A stretch of 64,000 bases of DNA. Source: Oscillospiraceae bacterium (GTDB taxonomy: Bacteria > Bacillota > Clostridia > Oscillospirales > CAG-272). The position numbers were made by a program, and so were the translations under genes. Shown here in pieces: positions 25,258-33,790 of this stretch. Numbering within the stretch: position 1 is the first letter of the stretch; each line of letters opens with the position of its first letter. The stretch is from positions 18,672 to 82,671 of the forward strand of contig SVSB01000005.1 in the NCBI GenBank assembly GCA_015064505.1, read 5' to 3'. The notes beneath the pieces are model-generated. The model worked only from the letters and a program-made list of their open reading frames with translations. It was not told where the DNA came from and ran no database searches.

Positions 25258-25294
25258 TTTTTTGTTGTAAAAGAATTCCGCGCAGGAGAATGAT

Positions 25295-26752
25295 ATGAAA
25301 ACTGTGAAGCAAATTTTCGTAACCTTGCTCGTCTTTTCTCTGCTTGTCTGCTCCGTACCTTTTGCCGTTTCTGCGGCAGGAGAAGGAGCAATATCCGTAG
25401 GTAATGCAAGCGGATATGCCGGAGATGTCGTAGCTCTGCCCGTTACTCTTACGGCGCTTCCCGAGGCAGGCTTCGTTTCCGGAACCTTCGTCGTCAACTA
25501 CGGAGAGAATCTTGAGTACGTCAATACCGTTCAGTACGGCACGAATTACGGTACTTTGATTTTTGCAAAGCCCTCGGAGGCAGGTGCGGGCAACAGCTTT
25601 AATCTGGTGTACTCCAACAACCTCGTATCCAATTTTGAATACACCGGTCAGATGTGCACTCTTTACTTCAGAATAAAGTCGGGCGCCACCTCCGGCGATG
25701 CTGCGGCAAAGAACACCGTTTCCGTTTCAGCCGACGGAATTTACAACGAGGATCTTGATCCCGTAAGCTTCAACTTTACCTCGGGCGTTGTTACGGTGGC
25801 TGACCGAAGCTCCGCTCTTGGAGAGAGTCTTTACGGCCACAGCCTCACTCTTGACGGTGCGATCGCTCTTAACTTCCACGTTTCCGTGGGCGCTACCCTT
25901 TCATCCGACGAGGACGCAACCGTTATCTATACGATCAACGGTACAGAGGACCTTACGGTGGAAGAAATGCTTTCCGAATGCAGAACCGATGCTAACGGTA
26001 ATCTAATTCTTTCCTGCAGACTTCCCGCTACTATGTGGTCTAGAACAGTTTCGGCACAGATCGTAAACGGCAACGGTGATAAGGGTGATATTTATTCTTA
26101 TTCCGTTAAGAATTACGCTCTCTATATGTTATCCGGCAACTATACCACAGGTGACTCCGCAGAAGACGAGAAGCTGAAGGAGCTTTGCGTTGCCCTTCTT
26201 AATTACGGCGGATACGCACAGAATTACTTCGGTTACTTTAACGGAAGCACCGAGGATCTTGCAAACGGCAACGTTGTTTCGGGTGATAACAAGCTTATCT
26301 CCAAGCTCGTTAAATCCTCTTACGACGCAACGATAAAAACCGACGACATAGCATCAGTAAACGGTGCGGCAACCGGCATCACCTATTACGGAGTTAACGT
26401 TTCCGCGGATGCCGCTACCGCGATCACCCATTATTTTGCAGTTGAGGGTAACGTAGCGGATTACACCTTCACCCTCAGCTATAACGACGGCGCGGAGAAG
26501 ACCTCAGAACTTGAAGCTTTTGAGACTGACGGAAAATACGCAGTAATTATTCCCGACATCGCTGCCGCTTATATCGATCTGCCTTACACGGTAACCGCCA
26601 AGAATAATAGTGACGGTACGGAGTTTACCGTTGTTTACAGCGTTCGCAGTTATATGGCTCACAACATCGAGGGCGCACCCACTGCTTTTGCCAACGTTAT
26701 CCGTGCAATGTATCTGTACGGTGAAGCCGCTAACAGCTATTTTGGAAAGTGA
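25295..26752 (+). CDS. Secreted cohesin-like protein with duplicated C-terminal module
   Basis: A 485-residue exported protein. A signal peptide (about 1-28, ending VSA-A) is followed by a cohesin-type beta-sandwich (about 32-168) with ISVGNASGYAGDVVALPVTL and the closing FNFTSGVVTV strand. The rest (about 175-485) is a C-terminal module with two halves ending YGGYAQNYFGYF and YLYGEAANSYFGK. A related module ends the M14 protein at 38102-42556. No dockerin or sorting signal was seen. GCAGGAGAA precedes the ATG. A 38-codon gene follows by 10 nt, an arrangement repeated after the M14 gene. Confidence 0.75.
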   Translation: MKTVKQIFVTLLVFSLLVCSVPFAVSAAGEGAISVGNASGYAGDVVALPVTLTALPEAGFVSGTFVVNYGENLEYVNTVQYGTNYGTLIFAKPSEAGAGNSFNLVYSNNLVSNFEYTGQMCTLYFRIKSGATSGDAAAKNTVSVSADGIYNEDLDPVSFNFTSGVVTVADRSSALGESLYGHSLTLDGAIALNFHVSVGATLSSDEDATVIYTINGTEDLTVEEMLSECRTDANGNLILSCRLPATMWSRTVSAQIVNGNGDKGDIYSYSVKNYALYMLSGNYTTGDSAEDEKLKELCVALLNYGGYAQNYFGYFNGSTEDLANGNVVSGDNKLISKLVKSSYDATIKTDDIASVNGAATGITYYGVNVSADAATAITHYFAVEGNVADYTFTLSYNDGAEKTSELEAFETDGKYAVIIPDIAAAYIDLPYTVTAKNNSDGTEFTVVYSVRSYMAHNIEGAPTAFANVIRAMYLYGEAANSYFGK

Positions 26753-26762
26753 GGGACGTAAA

Positions 26763-26879
26763 ATGAAAATGGTATATACTTCTCCCTCCGTTGAGATCGT
26801 TGAGCTTGATGCTCCCGTAAAGACCGAGGATATCAGTGGCTGGTATCTTGAGCTTAATACCGATTGGTTCAACTCATAA
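26763..26879 (+). CDS. 38-residue peptide, paralogue of the one at 42568
   Basis: ATG 26763 opens a 38-codon frame ending in TAA, 10 nt after the cohesin-like gene and with GAGGGA upstream. The peptide has no signal sequence or cysteine. It shares with the 42568 peptide a YT-x-P start, an E-x-V-x-L core, V-x-T, an SG pair and a C-terminal DW-x-x-S. Because the match spans most of both peptides and both follow genes with the same terminal module, it is probably a real translated gene. Function is unknown; a modified or signalling peptide, or a small partner of the upstream protein, are possibilities. Confidence 0.7.
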   Translation: MKMVYTSPSVEIVELDAPVKTEDISGWYLELNTDWFNS

Positions 26880-26882
26880 TTC

Positions 26883-26913
26883 CGAGAGCTCCCTTGTTTG
26901 CAAGGGGGCTCTT
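26883..26913 (+). terminator. Weak terminator-like hairpin after the peptide gene
   Basis: GAGAGCTCCCTTG pairs imperfectly with CAAGGGGGCTCTT over a TTTG loop shortly after the peptide stop; only a short T-run follows. Confidence 0.5.
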
Positions 26914-26973
26914 GAATTAAGCCTGTCTAATTATGTACAAATTGATAACTTTTTGTCTTTTCCTTGTTTTCTA

Positions 26974-27002
26974 TTGAATTGCCCGTTAATAGATGTTATA
27001 AT
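26974..27002 (+). promoter_or_regulatory. Sigma-A promoter for the 27040 lipoprotein
   Basis: TTGAAT (26974-26979) and TATAAT (26997-27002) are 17 bp apart, 38 nt upstream of the start codon. Confidence 0.75.
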
Positions 27003-27039
27003 GCTGTTATGAGTAATTTGTAGTAAGAAAGGTTTTCTT

Positions 27040-27696
27040 ATGAAGAAGATATTTGTTTTGTTATGTTCGCTTGTGCTTTGCATTTCACTTGCGGCTTGCG
27101 AAGGAGGTAAGCCTTCCGTTACGGATGACGGAAACGACACTTCCAACATTATGCCCGAGACTGTGGATCCCGCCAACGTTTCCACAGCTCCCGTTACGAC
27201 CGCTGAACCCGATACCGAAGCTCCCGTTACCACCGACGCACCTGTTACCACTGACACACCTCCCTCAGTTACGGATACTCCCGTTACCGAGCCTCACGTT
27301 GAGGGTAAGGAACTCGGCTCTGGATTCGTTATTTCCGATTCGGGAACTAAGCTGAACCTGCTCCTTAACTGGACGGCAGTAAACGGAAAAGAGGAGGGAA
27401 CTGCCGAGATCACCGTAAAGCTTTTCCTTGAATGTTATTCCATCTTCGTTGGTGACAGAGACGACGGCGAGATCAGAATAGGTGACATTCTCGTTAATTA
27501 TACAACCCCGCAGATGGAGCTTCCCGGAACCGGCTTTAACGAGATCGACTTCGGCACCTATAAGTTTACCGTTAAGAAGGACAGCGGCAAACAAACTACG
27601 GTTCCCGTGTACGCCTCATGGCATTTCAGAGGCACTTACGCAGGTGTGCCCGTTGAATGGATAACTGTTAACAGCACTTTTACATTTGATAATTGA
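27040..27696 (+). CDS. Lipoprotein with Thr/Pro/Asp linker and small beta domain, unknown function
   Basis: A 218-residue lipoprotein: signal peptide with lipobox LAAC, then a low-complexity stretch of TTDAP/TDTP repeats (about 35-85) acting as a wall-spanning stalk, and a beta-rich domain (about 90-218) with alternating strands such as EGTAEITVKLFLECYSIFVG and TVPVYASWHFRG. The domain family was not recognised. The linker is the same type as in the lipoproteins at 22225, 47571 and 56257. AAAGG lies upstream of ATG 27040. Confidence 0.75.
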   Translation: MKKIFVLLCSLVLCISLAACEGGKPSVTDDGNDTSNIMPETVDPANVSTAPVTTAEPDTEAPVTTDAPVTTDTPPSVTDTPVTEPHVEGKELGSGFVISDSGTKLNLLLNWTAVNGKEEGTAEITVKLFLECYSIFVGDRDDGEIRIGDILVNYTTPQMELPGTGFNEIDFGTYKFTVKKDSGKQTTVPVYASWHFRGTYAGVPVEWITVNSTFTFDN

Positions 27697-27704
27697 GGTA
27701 AGAT

Positions 27705-28031
27705 TTGAAGACGGTAGACCTTTCTGCAGCTAACAATTGCCGCACTATGCTTATTGATGCAGAGTATAATATGGCCTGTATCAAGGCCGAGGGCGGCGGA
27801 CTTATAAAATTTATCCATGCCGGAGGCAGCGGCGCCGTAACACGGCGCAAGGCTCTTCGTTCCCATTTGCGCAACGCAGTAAGGCGCGGTGCAATCAAGC
27901 AGATGCTTGAAGGGGAAAAGCTGTCCTCAGAGGACAGACTCTCGCGTTATTTCTGCAATTTTCATCCCGAGCTTGCGGAAGACGTCGATTTTAACGGTAA
28001 AAACGCAAACGTAACGTTTGTGAGAATTTAA
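27705..28031 (+). CDS. Small Smr-like domain protein (tentative)
   Basis: A 108-residue basic protein starting with TTG 27705, supported by GAGG at 27695-27698. The opening MKTVDL, the central FIHAGGSGAVTRRKALRSHL and the closing NANVTFVRI fit the plan of short clostridial Smr-domain proteins (DL start, IHG-x-GSG loop, AVR helix, final V-T-V-x-R strand), but the catalytic-type HG is HA. Smr domains act on nucleic acid as nucleases. The call is from pattern resemblance only. It lies 8 nt after the lipoprotein and 20 nt before the channel gene. Confidence 0.5.
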   Translation: MKTVDLSAANNCRTMLIDAEYNMACIKAEGGGLIKFIHAGGSGAVTRRKALRSHLRNAVRRGAIKQMLEGEKLSSEDRLSRYFCNFHPELAEDVDFNGKNANVTFVRI

Positions 28032-28051
28032 TTTATTTCTGGAGGTACACT

Positions 28052-28906
28052 ATGTTTCTTGCACTTGAAGCTACCGCAGATAACAATGCTGCGATGGCGG
28101 TACTCAGCACGGTTCTCAATTGGCTTGCAACCACGGGAATCAAGTTCGTTATCGGTCTCATCGTAATGCTTATCGCTTTCAAGGTGATCGACGTTCTTGC
28201 TAAGAAGATCAACAAAGCGATGACCAAGAAAAACGTGGACGAAACGATAACGAGAGTTTCCACCGGCGCCATCAAGGTTGCCGCAAAGCTACTCGTTGCC
28301 GTTCTCTTCGTTGGCTTTATCGGCATTGAGACCGCATCCATTTCCGCGTGCATCGCAACTCTCGGCGTTGGTATTTCTCTTGCGGTTCAGGGAACCCTTT
28401 CCAACTTTGCGGGCGGCGTGATCATTATTCTGATGCGCCCCTTTAAGCTTGGCGATTTTATCACCAGCGGCGGCGAATCCGGCACTGTTGAGGATATCAA
28501 GCTTTTCTATACCCACGTTGTTACGGTAGACAACAGAATGATCTACATACCCAACGGCACCCTTGCAAACAACGTTATCGTGAATGCTTCCGTAAAGGAT
28601 ACCCGCAGACTTGATATCACTATGTCCGTAGCCTATGAGTCTGATACCGAGCTTGCTTGCAAGCTTATCCGTGAGGTATGCGAAAGAAACGAGAAGATCT
28701 TCAAGGAGCCCGCTCCCTTCGTTACCGTTGCTTCCTATGCCGCTTCCTCTATCGATATTGTTTGCCGCACTTGGTGCAACAAGGGCGATTATTGGGACAA
28801 CAACTTCTACCTTCTTAACGAGATCAAAAAGGAATTTGATAAGAACGGTATAGTTATCCCATATAACCAGCTTGACGTTCACGTAAATACCGTTGAAAAT
28901 AAGTAA
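28052..28906 (+). CDS. MscS-type small-conductance mechanosensitive channel
   Basis: A 284-residue inner-membrane channel releasing solutes on hypo-osmotic shock. It has three N-terminal helices; the pore helix reads GVGISLAVQGTLSNFAGGVIIILMRPFKLGDFI (about 108-140, with Gly/Ala packing), followed by the beta domain with VTVDNRMIYIPNGTLANNVIVN and a C-terminal alpha/beta domain ending with IPYNQLDVHV. GGAGGTACACT precedes ATG 28052. A strong terminator follows. Confidence 0.95.
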   Translation: MFLALEATADNNAAMAVLSTVLNWLATTGIKFVIGLIVMLIAFKVIDVLAKKINKAMTKKNVDETITRVSTGAIKVAAKLLVAVLFVGFIGIETASISACIATLGVGISLAVQGTLSNFAGGVIIILMRPFKLGDFITSGGESGTVEDIKLFYTHVVTVDNRMIYIPNGTLANNVIVNASVKDTRRLDITMSVAYESDTELACKLIREVCERNEKIFKEPAPFVTVASYAASSIDIVCRTWCNKGDYWDNNFYLLNEIKKEFDKNGIVIPYNQLDVHVNTVENK

Positions 28907-28911
28907 AATGC

Positions 28912-28946
28912 AAAAAGCACATGGAGGGATCCATGTGCTTTTTTAC
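28912..28946 (+). terminator. Rho-independent terminator after mscS
   Basis: A perfect 14-bp stem (28912-28925 with 28930-28943) over a GGGA loop is followed by a T-tract. Confidence 0.93.
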
Positions 28947-28955
28947 CTCTACATC

Positions 28956-28984
28956 TTGACTGATACTTATTGCTATTATATAAT
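28956..28984 (+). promoter_or_regulatory. Sigma-A promoter for the GH5-like gene
   Basis: TTGACT (28956-28961) and TATAAT (28979-28984) are 17 bp apart, about 42 nt before the start codon. Confidence 0.75.
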
Positions 28985-29026
28985 TAGAAAAAATTGAAAT
29001 TCAGTTTATAATTATGAGGTGCCGTT

Positions 29027-30127
29027 ATGAAAAAATGGTCAGAAAAGAAAGCTTGGGATTGGTATAATTCCCACCGCTGGATACGTGGATGCAATTTTAT
29101 CGGCAGTGACTGCGCTAACCGCATCGATCAGTGGCAGAGCTACGGTAGAGAGGAGAGAATGGAGGTTGCGGACAGAGAGCTGCAGCTTTGCGAGGATATC
29201 GGCTTCAACTCCGTTCGTCTGATCGTTGATTTTGAGGTATGGCTTCAGGAGCCCGTCAGCTATATGGACGTTCTTGAGCAGTACATCAGCCTTTGTGATA
29301 AGCATAAACAAAGCGTTATGATAGTGCTTACCACGGAAGCACAGCTTCCCCGTGGTGACGGCGAGTTCGTGCCCAAGGCGCTTGGTGAGCAGAAGTACGT
29401 TCTCGGATATCATCAGGGAAGGCTTCCTCTTACGGAGGAGCAGCAAAAGCTCAAGCCCTATCATTTTATGGAGCGTCCTGACCTTGCCAAAAAGTATATC
29501 AAGATGGTTAAGACCATCGTCAAAAAATACGCAAATGACGATCGCGTGCTTTGCTGGAACGTGTATAACGAGCCTGGTATTACCATAAGAGAACGCTCAA
29601 TTCCGATACTTGATATGCTGTTTGATGCCGTAAGGTCTCAAAAGCCGAAGCAACCCTGTACTGCTGATATCTGACGCGGACTCAACGCCGACGATACCGT
29701 AAGAACGAAAGAGGAGCTTCATGCTATTGAGCTATCCGACGTTATCAGCTTCCATAGCTATAAGCCCTACGAGAATATGGTTCCGCTCGTTGAGGCTTTG
29801 CGACAGTTTGGCAGACCTCTGCTTTGCACCGAATGGCTTAACAGAATCAACCACAGCAACGTGGGCGAAATATATCCGCTTTTCTATCTTGAGAACATAG
29901 CTTGCTACTGCTGGGGCTTCGTCGTTGGCAAAACTCAGACAAACGAACCCTGGGAATCCCATTGGAACGATTTCTATAACCCCGAAAAGAACGTTTCCTT
30001 TGACTTTACAAAGTGGCAGCACGATCTGTTCCGCCCCAACCTGCGCCCCTACGATCCCCGTGAGATAGAGCTTATCAAGAGATATAACAAGCTTGCAGAC
30101 AGACGCGACGATAGGGAAGGACTTTAA
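29027..30127 (+). pseudogene. GH5-like cellulase-superfamily gene interrupted by one in-frame TGA
   Basis: A single frame runs from ATG 29027 to TAA at 30125-30127, broken only by TGA at 29672-29674 (codon 216). Both halves fit one GH5-like TIM barrel: the acid/base Glu182 is in YNEPG before the stop, and the putative nucleophile Glu269 (counting through the stop) is in CTEW after it. Other conserved parts such as WGFVVGKTQTNEPWESHW also lie after it. The stop falls in TADI-stop-RGL, where TGG (Trp) would need one base change. TGA ends normal genes here, so this is likely a nonsense mutation, strain variant or sequencing error. No signal peptide is visible, suggesting a cytoplasmic enzyme. 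Confidence 0.8.
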
Positions 30128-30132
30128 TATTA

Positions 30133-30178
30133 AATGGGCTGTAAAGAGATTTACAGCCCATTTGCGTTTTTTATCAAG
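30133..30178 (+). terminator. Rho-independent terminator after the GH5-like gene
   Basis: ATGGGCTGTAAA pairs with TTTACAGCCCAT over a GAGA loop, followed by TTTGCGTTTTTT. Confidence 0.85.
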
Positions 30179-30211
30179 ATGCATCGCATATAATATGGCA
30201 AATACCTTTCC

Positions 30212-30240
30212 TTGACAAAAAAGCGGGAGTATGATATAAA
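30212..30240 (+). promoter_or_regulatory. Sigma-A promoter for the 30271 lipoprotein
   Basis: TTGACA (30212-30217) and TATAAA (30235-30240) are 17 bp apart. Confidence 0.75.
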
Positions 30241-30270
30241 ATAAATAAGAAAAATCCGATGGAGGTCATT

Positions 30271-31788
30271 ATGAAATTAAGAAATAAGAGTGTTATAAGC
30301 GTGGCATTCAGAGCTTTTTGCCTTGTGCTTGCTTTCGTTATGCTTTTCGGGCTTACTTCCTGCAAGAAAGCTGTGGACCCCACAGAGAGATTTTGCAGTG
30401 TTTTAAAGAATACCGTTAATGAATGTCTTGAGAGCGGTAAGACTGTTGCAGAGCATACGCCCCGGGACTTTTCTTCAAAGAAGATCACGCTTAAGCCCGT
30501 GCTCAGCGAGGCCTTTACCACTGCCATCGGAGCAAACGCGCCATTTGACCTGAGCTTTTTGAACGATGCGGCAATAGAACTGATCCTTGCAAAGGACGGC
30601 GCCATTGCAAAGCTTGTGGCTTCCATCCTTCTTGACAACTCCGCTCTCCTTACCGCCGACGGCGTTATAGATACGGAAACCCTCGTTGCCTATGCAAGTC
30701 TTTCTCCCGTAAGTAAGAGTGCTCTTAAGATCGATATTGCCGAGCTTCTCAAGGAGGAAGAGATAGAGCTTCCTTCCGTATCCAATACCGCTCCCGAGCT
30801 TCCTTACGAGGAATTAAAGGCGGTATTTACCGAGTATTTTGACGCCATTCTTGCCAAGGTAAGCGCCGTTAAGGAGGGGGAGGGTTCTCTTTCAGCAGGT
30901 GAAATGACCGCCGAGACCGTAACTCTCACGTGGTCGCTGACGGAAAAGGCGTTTTTGGATATGGCTGCCGAGCTCGCTGACAAGCTTGCGGCTGACGATA
31001 AAGTTAAGAATATTTTTATAGACTCATTTAAAGGCACGGAGGAGAATTATGCTGATTTCGTTGATGAGATCAAGGAATTTTCTTCTACTGTAAAGGAGAT
31101 AGCGGCTGAATCTTCCGTTGAGGGAGACTGCTTTATTGCCGTTCTGCACGTAAATAAAGACAACGAGCTTCTCGGTTTGCAGTTCAAGGTAAACGATCCC
31201 GAAAACAACTTCTCCGAGTACGCATGTGCTGAGCTCGTATGCATTGAAAACGAAGGAGTACACGAGGGAAGAGTTCTTGTTTCCTCGGTTGAGGAAGCTC
31301 CGGTGAAGATAACCTTCTCAGGAAGCGAGACTAAGGGAGTTGCTTCCGGCAAGATCGCCTTTGCTTATGATGGCAAGGAAGTTTTCTCCATAAAGTATTC
31401 CGACCTAGATACCAAGAAGGCAGAGGACGGAAGTCTTAACGGCTCCTTCATTATCAAGCCGGGCGCGGGGCTCGGCTCCATTATTGACGTTGACGCCATG
31501 ACCGCAACTATGCTTGGAATGCTTGAACTGAAATTCGGCATAGTTGAGCAGGATAAAAGCACCGAGGTTGACATTTCCTTACTGATGAACGGCGCCGTTT
31601 TCGTGGGAATTAAGACTACCGTTGAGAACGTGGATGACGTAACCGTTGCCGTGCCTGCTGATTTTGAGACCGATCCTTACGATTGGATCGCAGATTTTGA
31701 TTTCGTTAAGCTTGTTGAAACGGTGGAAAATTCTTCCTTGCCTGCGGAGATCAAGCAGCTGATCCTCGGACTTTTCGATTTCAAATAA
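30271..31788 (+). CDS. Large lipoprotein of unknown function
   Basis: A 505-residue exported protein starting at ATG 30271; the ATG at 30259 overlaps the GGAGG site and is rejected. Signal peptide (about 1-30) ends with lipobox LTSC, so the mature protein is membrane anchored. The mature part is acidic, mixed helical and beta, with no cysteine cluster or recognised enzymatic motif. It contains a helical half (about 60-260) and a beta-rich half (about 270-470) suggestive of a LolA-like or substrate-binding sandwich, which is only a guess. It stands alone between a strong promoter and a hairpin. Confidence 0.72.
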   Translation: MKLRNKSVISVAFRAFCLVLAFVMLFGLTSCKKAVDPTERFCSVLKNTVNECLESGKTVAEHTPRDFSSKKITLKPVLSEAFTTAIGANAPFDLSFLNDAAIELILAKDGAIAKLVASILLDNSALLTADGVIDTETLVAYASLSPVSKSALKIDIAELLKEEEIELPSVSNTAPELPYEELKAVFTEYFDAILAKVSAVKEGEGSLSAGEMTAETVTLTWSLTEKAFLDMAAELADKLAADDKVKNIFIDSFKGTEENYADFVDEIKEFSSTVKEIAAESSVEGDCFIAVLHVNKDNELLGLQFKVNDPENNFSEYACAELVCIENEGVHEGRVLVSSVEEAPVKITFSGSETKGVASGKIAFAYDGKEVFSIKYSDLDTKKAEDGSLNGSFIIKPGAGLGSIIDVDAMTATMLGMLELKFGIVEQDKSTEVDISLLMNGAVFVGIKTTVENVDDVTVAVPADFETDPYDWIADFDFVKLVETVENSSLPAEIKQLILGLFDFK

Positions 31789-31794
31789 TCCTCT

Positions 31795-31832
31795 GCTTTA
31801 TCCCCCGCAAAACGGGGGATAAAGCTATTTAA
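31795..31832 (+). terminator. Terminator-like hairpin after the 30271 lipoprotein
   Basis: GCTTTATCCCCCG (31795-31807) pairs perfectly with CGGGGGATAAAGC (31813-31825) over CAAAA; the T-run after it is short, so some read-through into the ABC genes is possible. Confidence 0.75.
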
Positions 31833-31853
31833 CGGTTGTACGGCAGGTGAAAT

Positions 31854-32522
31854 ATGGAACTTGAAATTTTAGATATTCATAAGGTTTTCGGAAAAAGAAT
31901 AGTACTTGACGGCGTTTCTATCTCTGCGTTAAGCGGCTCTTGCATCGGGATCCTCGGCAGAAACGGGTGCGGTAAATCCACGCTTCTGTCCATTATAGCG
32001 GGTATAACCCGCGCAGATCGGGGGCAGGTGCTATGGCAGGGCAAGGATATATCCAAAAAAAGAACGTTGGGTAGCAAGATCGTTGGCTACGTGCCCCAGG
32101 GAACGCCCCTTATGGACGAGCTAACGGCTGTAGATAATCTCCGTTTATGGTACGATAAGATCGAGCTTGTCAGATCTCTTGAAAGCGGCGTACTTGCAGA
32201 GCTTGGAATCGGTGAGTTTTTGAAGACTCCCGTAAATAAAATGTCAGGCGGTATGAAAAAGCGTCTTTCTATTGGTTGCTCCGTTGCAAACGATCCACCC
32301 GTTCTTTTGCTGGACGAGCCAACTGCAGCTCTTGATATGCCGTGCCGCAGCACCATTTACTCCTATCTTGAGGGGTGCAAAAAGGCCGGTAAGATATTGA
32401 TCCTTACCACGCACACGCCGGAGGAGTTTGCCCTTTGTGACAAACTGTACGTTTTGAAGGACGGCACGCTTAAGGAATGCAATATGAATGCGTCCACGGA
32501 GGAAATCGCCAAATTACTTTAA
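31854..32522 (+). CDS. ABC transporter ATP-binding protein
   Basis: A 222-residue ATPase energising the two permeases downstream. Walker A is GRNGCGKST (about 35-43), the signature MSGGMKKRL lies near 128-136 and Walker B is VLLLDEPTAALD, with a switch histidine in TTHTPEEF. The family is the ABC-2 exporter type (drug, peptide or lipid). The start follows a weak CAGGTGAA site. Its last codons overlap the ribosome site of the next gene. Confidence 0.93.
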   Translation: MELEILDIHKVFGKRIVLDGVSISALSGSCIGILGRNGCGKSTLLSIIAGITRADRGQVLWQGKDISKKRTLGSKIVGYVPQGTPLMDELTAVDNLRLWYDKIELVRSLESGVLAELGIGEFLKTPVNKMSGGMKKRLSIGCSVANDPPVLLLDEPTAALDMPCRSTIYSYLEGCKKAGKILILTTHTPEEFALCDKLYVLKDGTLKECNMNASTEEIAKLL

Positions 32523-32535
32523 GGAGGTGAAGAGA

Positions 32536-33774
32536 ATGAAATACGCAGGTATGCAGATAAAGATGATTCTGCGCTTTTTACCGAAAGCGGCATTGGTGTC
32601 TGTTGTTCTGTTTGCCGCAGTATTCATTCTTTTAAGCTCTTTTTCTGATGATGCTCGGTCGGGTGAGGAGTATAGCGTGATTAATGTCGGCGTAGTTGGT
32701 GAGACCGACGAAACCTTTCTCGGCTTTGGAATTGGCGTTATTCAAGCCATGGATTCGTCCCGCTCTATCGTAAATATGCAGAATATGACGGAAGCGGATG
32801 CAAGATTCAAGCTGCAAAACGGTGCGATCTCTGCTTATATGGTAATTCCCGAAGGTTTTATTTCATCAGTTACAAGGGGAGAAGTAAAACAGATCGATTA
32901 CGTGACATACGATACCACCGGTGGCATAGGAACCGTTTTGAAGGAAGAGCTGCTTCACGCAGTATCCGTGATGCTGGTGCATTCGCAAAAGGGTGTTTAC
33001 GCTATGCAGAATGCGGTTATTTCGAGGGGGATGAGTGAGAACCTCGGCAAGAACACGGACGAGCTGAATCTGAAGTATTTTTCCCTCATCCTTAACAGAC
33101 CCGATGCAATCGACGTGAAGGTAGATGGTGTTTCAAACGGCCTTTCTCTTGCTGAATATTTGCTGTGCGGGCTCTCCGTGCTGTGGTTGTCTCTTGGCGG
33201 TATTGCCTTTTGCCCCTTGTACGTAAAAAAGGATCATTCTCTTGGCAGAATGCTAAGACGCGGTGGTTGCGGAGCTTTTGAGCAGACCTTATCCGAATTT
33301 GCGGCTTTTTATTTCGGCACTCTCGCACAGCTGGCGACTGTGCTTGCTCTTGCCTTCCTTGGGCGGACTACAGTTTCCGATGCGCTCGGAGATAGTATTC
33401 CCATTGCAAGCGAGATCACTCTGTTCGGTATCGCGAAGCTTTTCGTTTACTTGTGCATTCCCGTGCTTATGATTTGCGCATTACAGTTTTTTGCTTTTAT
33501 GCTGTGCGACAATGCCGTAAGCGGAATCGCTTTGCAGTTCTTTGGAGCCGTATGCCTTTGCTACGTGGGCGGCTGTATGTATCCTTCGGATTTTCTGCCG
33601 GAAGTTGTTTCGGCGATCGGGAACGCTTTGCCCGTTGGTGTCGCAAGGGAATATCTGTGTCACCTTATGAACGGAAACGCTATGAATATCACCGTTTTGT
33701 TTATTGCGGCGTATTCAGCGCTTTTGATCGGTGCTTCGGCTTTTGTTCGCCGCATACGTTTGAATAATATTTAA
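32536..33774 (+). CDS. ABC-2 type exporter permease, first subunit
   Basis: From ATG 32536 (AAGGAGGTGA just upstream) it has 412 residues: one N-terminal helix (LPKAALVSVVLFAAVFILL), a large extracytoplasmic domain (about 45-215) and five or six C-terminal helices. This is the ABC2_membrane layout (1 + loop + 5). The substrate is unknown. It pairs with the next gene, which has the same topology, so the transporter is probably a heterodimer. Confidence 0.85.
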   Translation: MKYAGMQIKMILRFLPKAALVSVVLFAAVFILLSSFSDDARSGEEYSVINVGVVGETDETFLGFGIGVIQAMDSSRSIVNMQNMTEADARFKLQNGAISAYMVIPEGFISSVTRGEVKQIDYVTYDTTGGIGTVLKEELLHAVSVMLVHSQKGVYAMQNAVISRGMSENLGKNTDELNLKYFSLILNRPDAIDVKVDGVSNGLSLAEYLLCGLSVLWLSLGGIAFCPLYVKKDHSLGRMLRRGGCGAFEQTLSEFAAFYFGTLAQLATVLALAFLGRTTVSDALGDSIPIASEITLFGIAKLFVYLCIPVLMICALQFFAFMLCDNAVSGIALQFFGAVCLCYVGGCMYPSDFLPEVVSAIGNALPVGVAREYLCHLMNGNAMNITVLFIAAYSALLIGASAFVRRIRLNNI

Positions 33775-33790
33775 AGAAAGGAGCTTGGCT

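Noticed and set aside
26610..26879. 89-codon frame containing the 38-residue peptide
   Set aside because: The first part overlaps the cohesin-like gene in another frame; only the ATG at 26763 has a ribosome site and matches the paralogue.
29660..29680. TGA recoded as tryptophan or selenocysteine
   Set aside because: Many genes here end in TGA and use TGG for Trp; no selenocysteine-type hairpin or enzyme context is evident, so a nonsense change is simpler.
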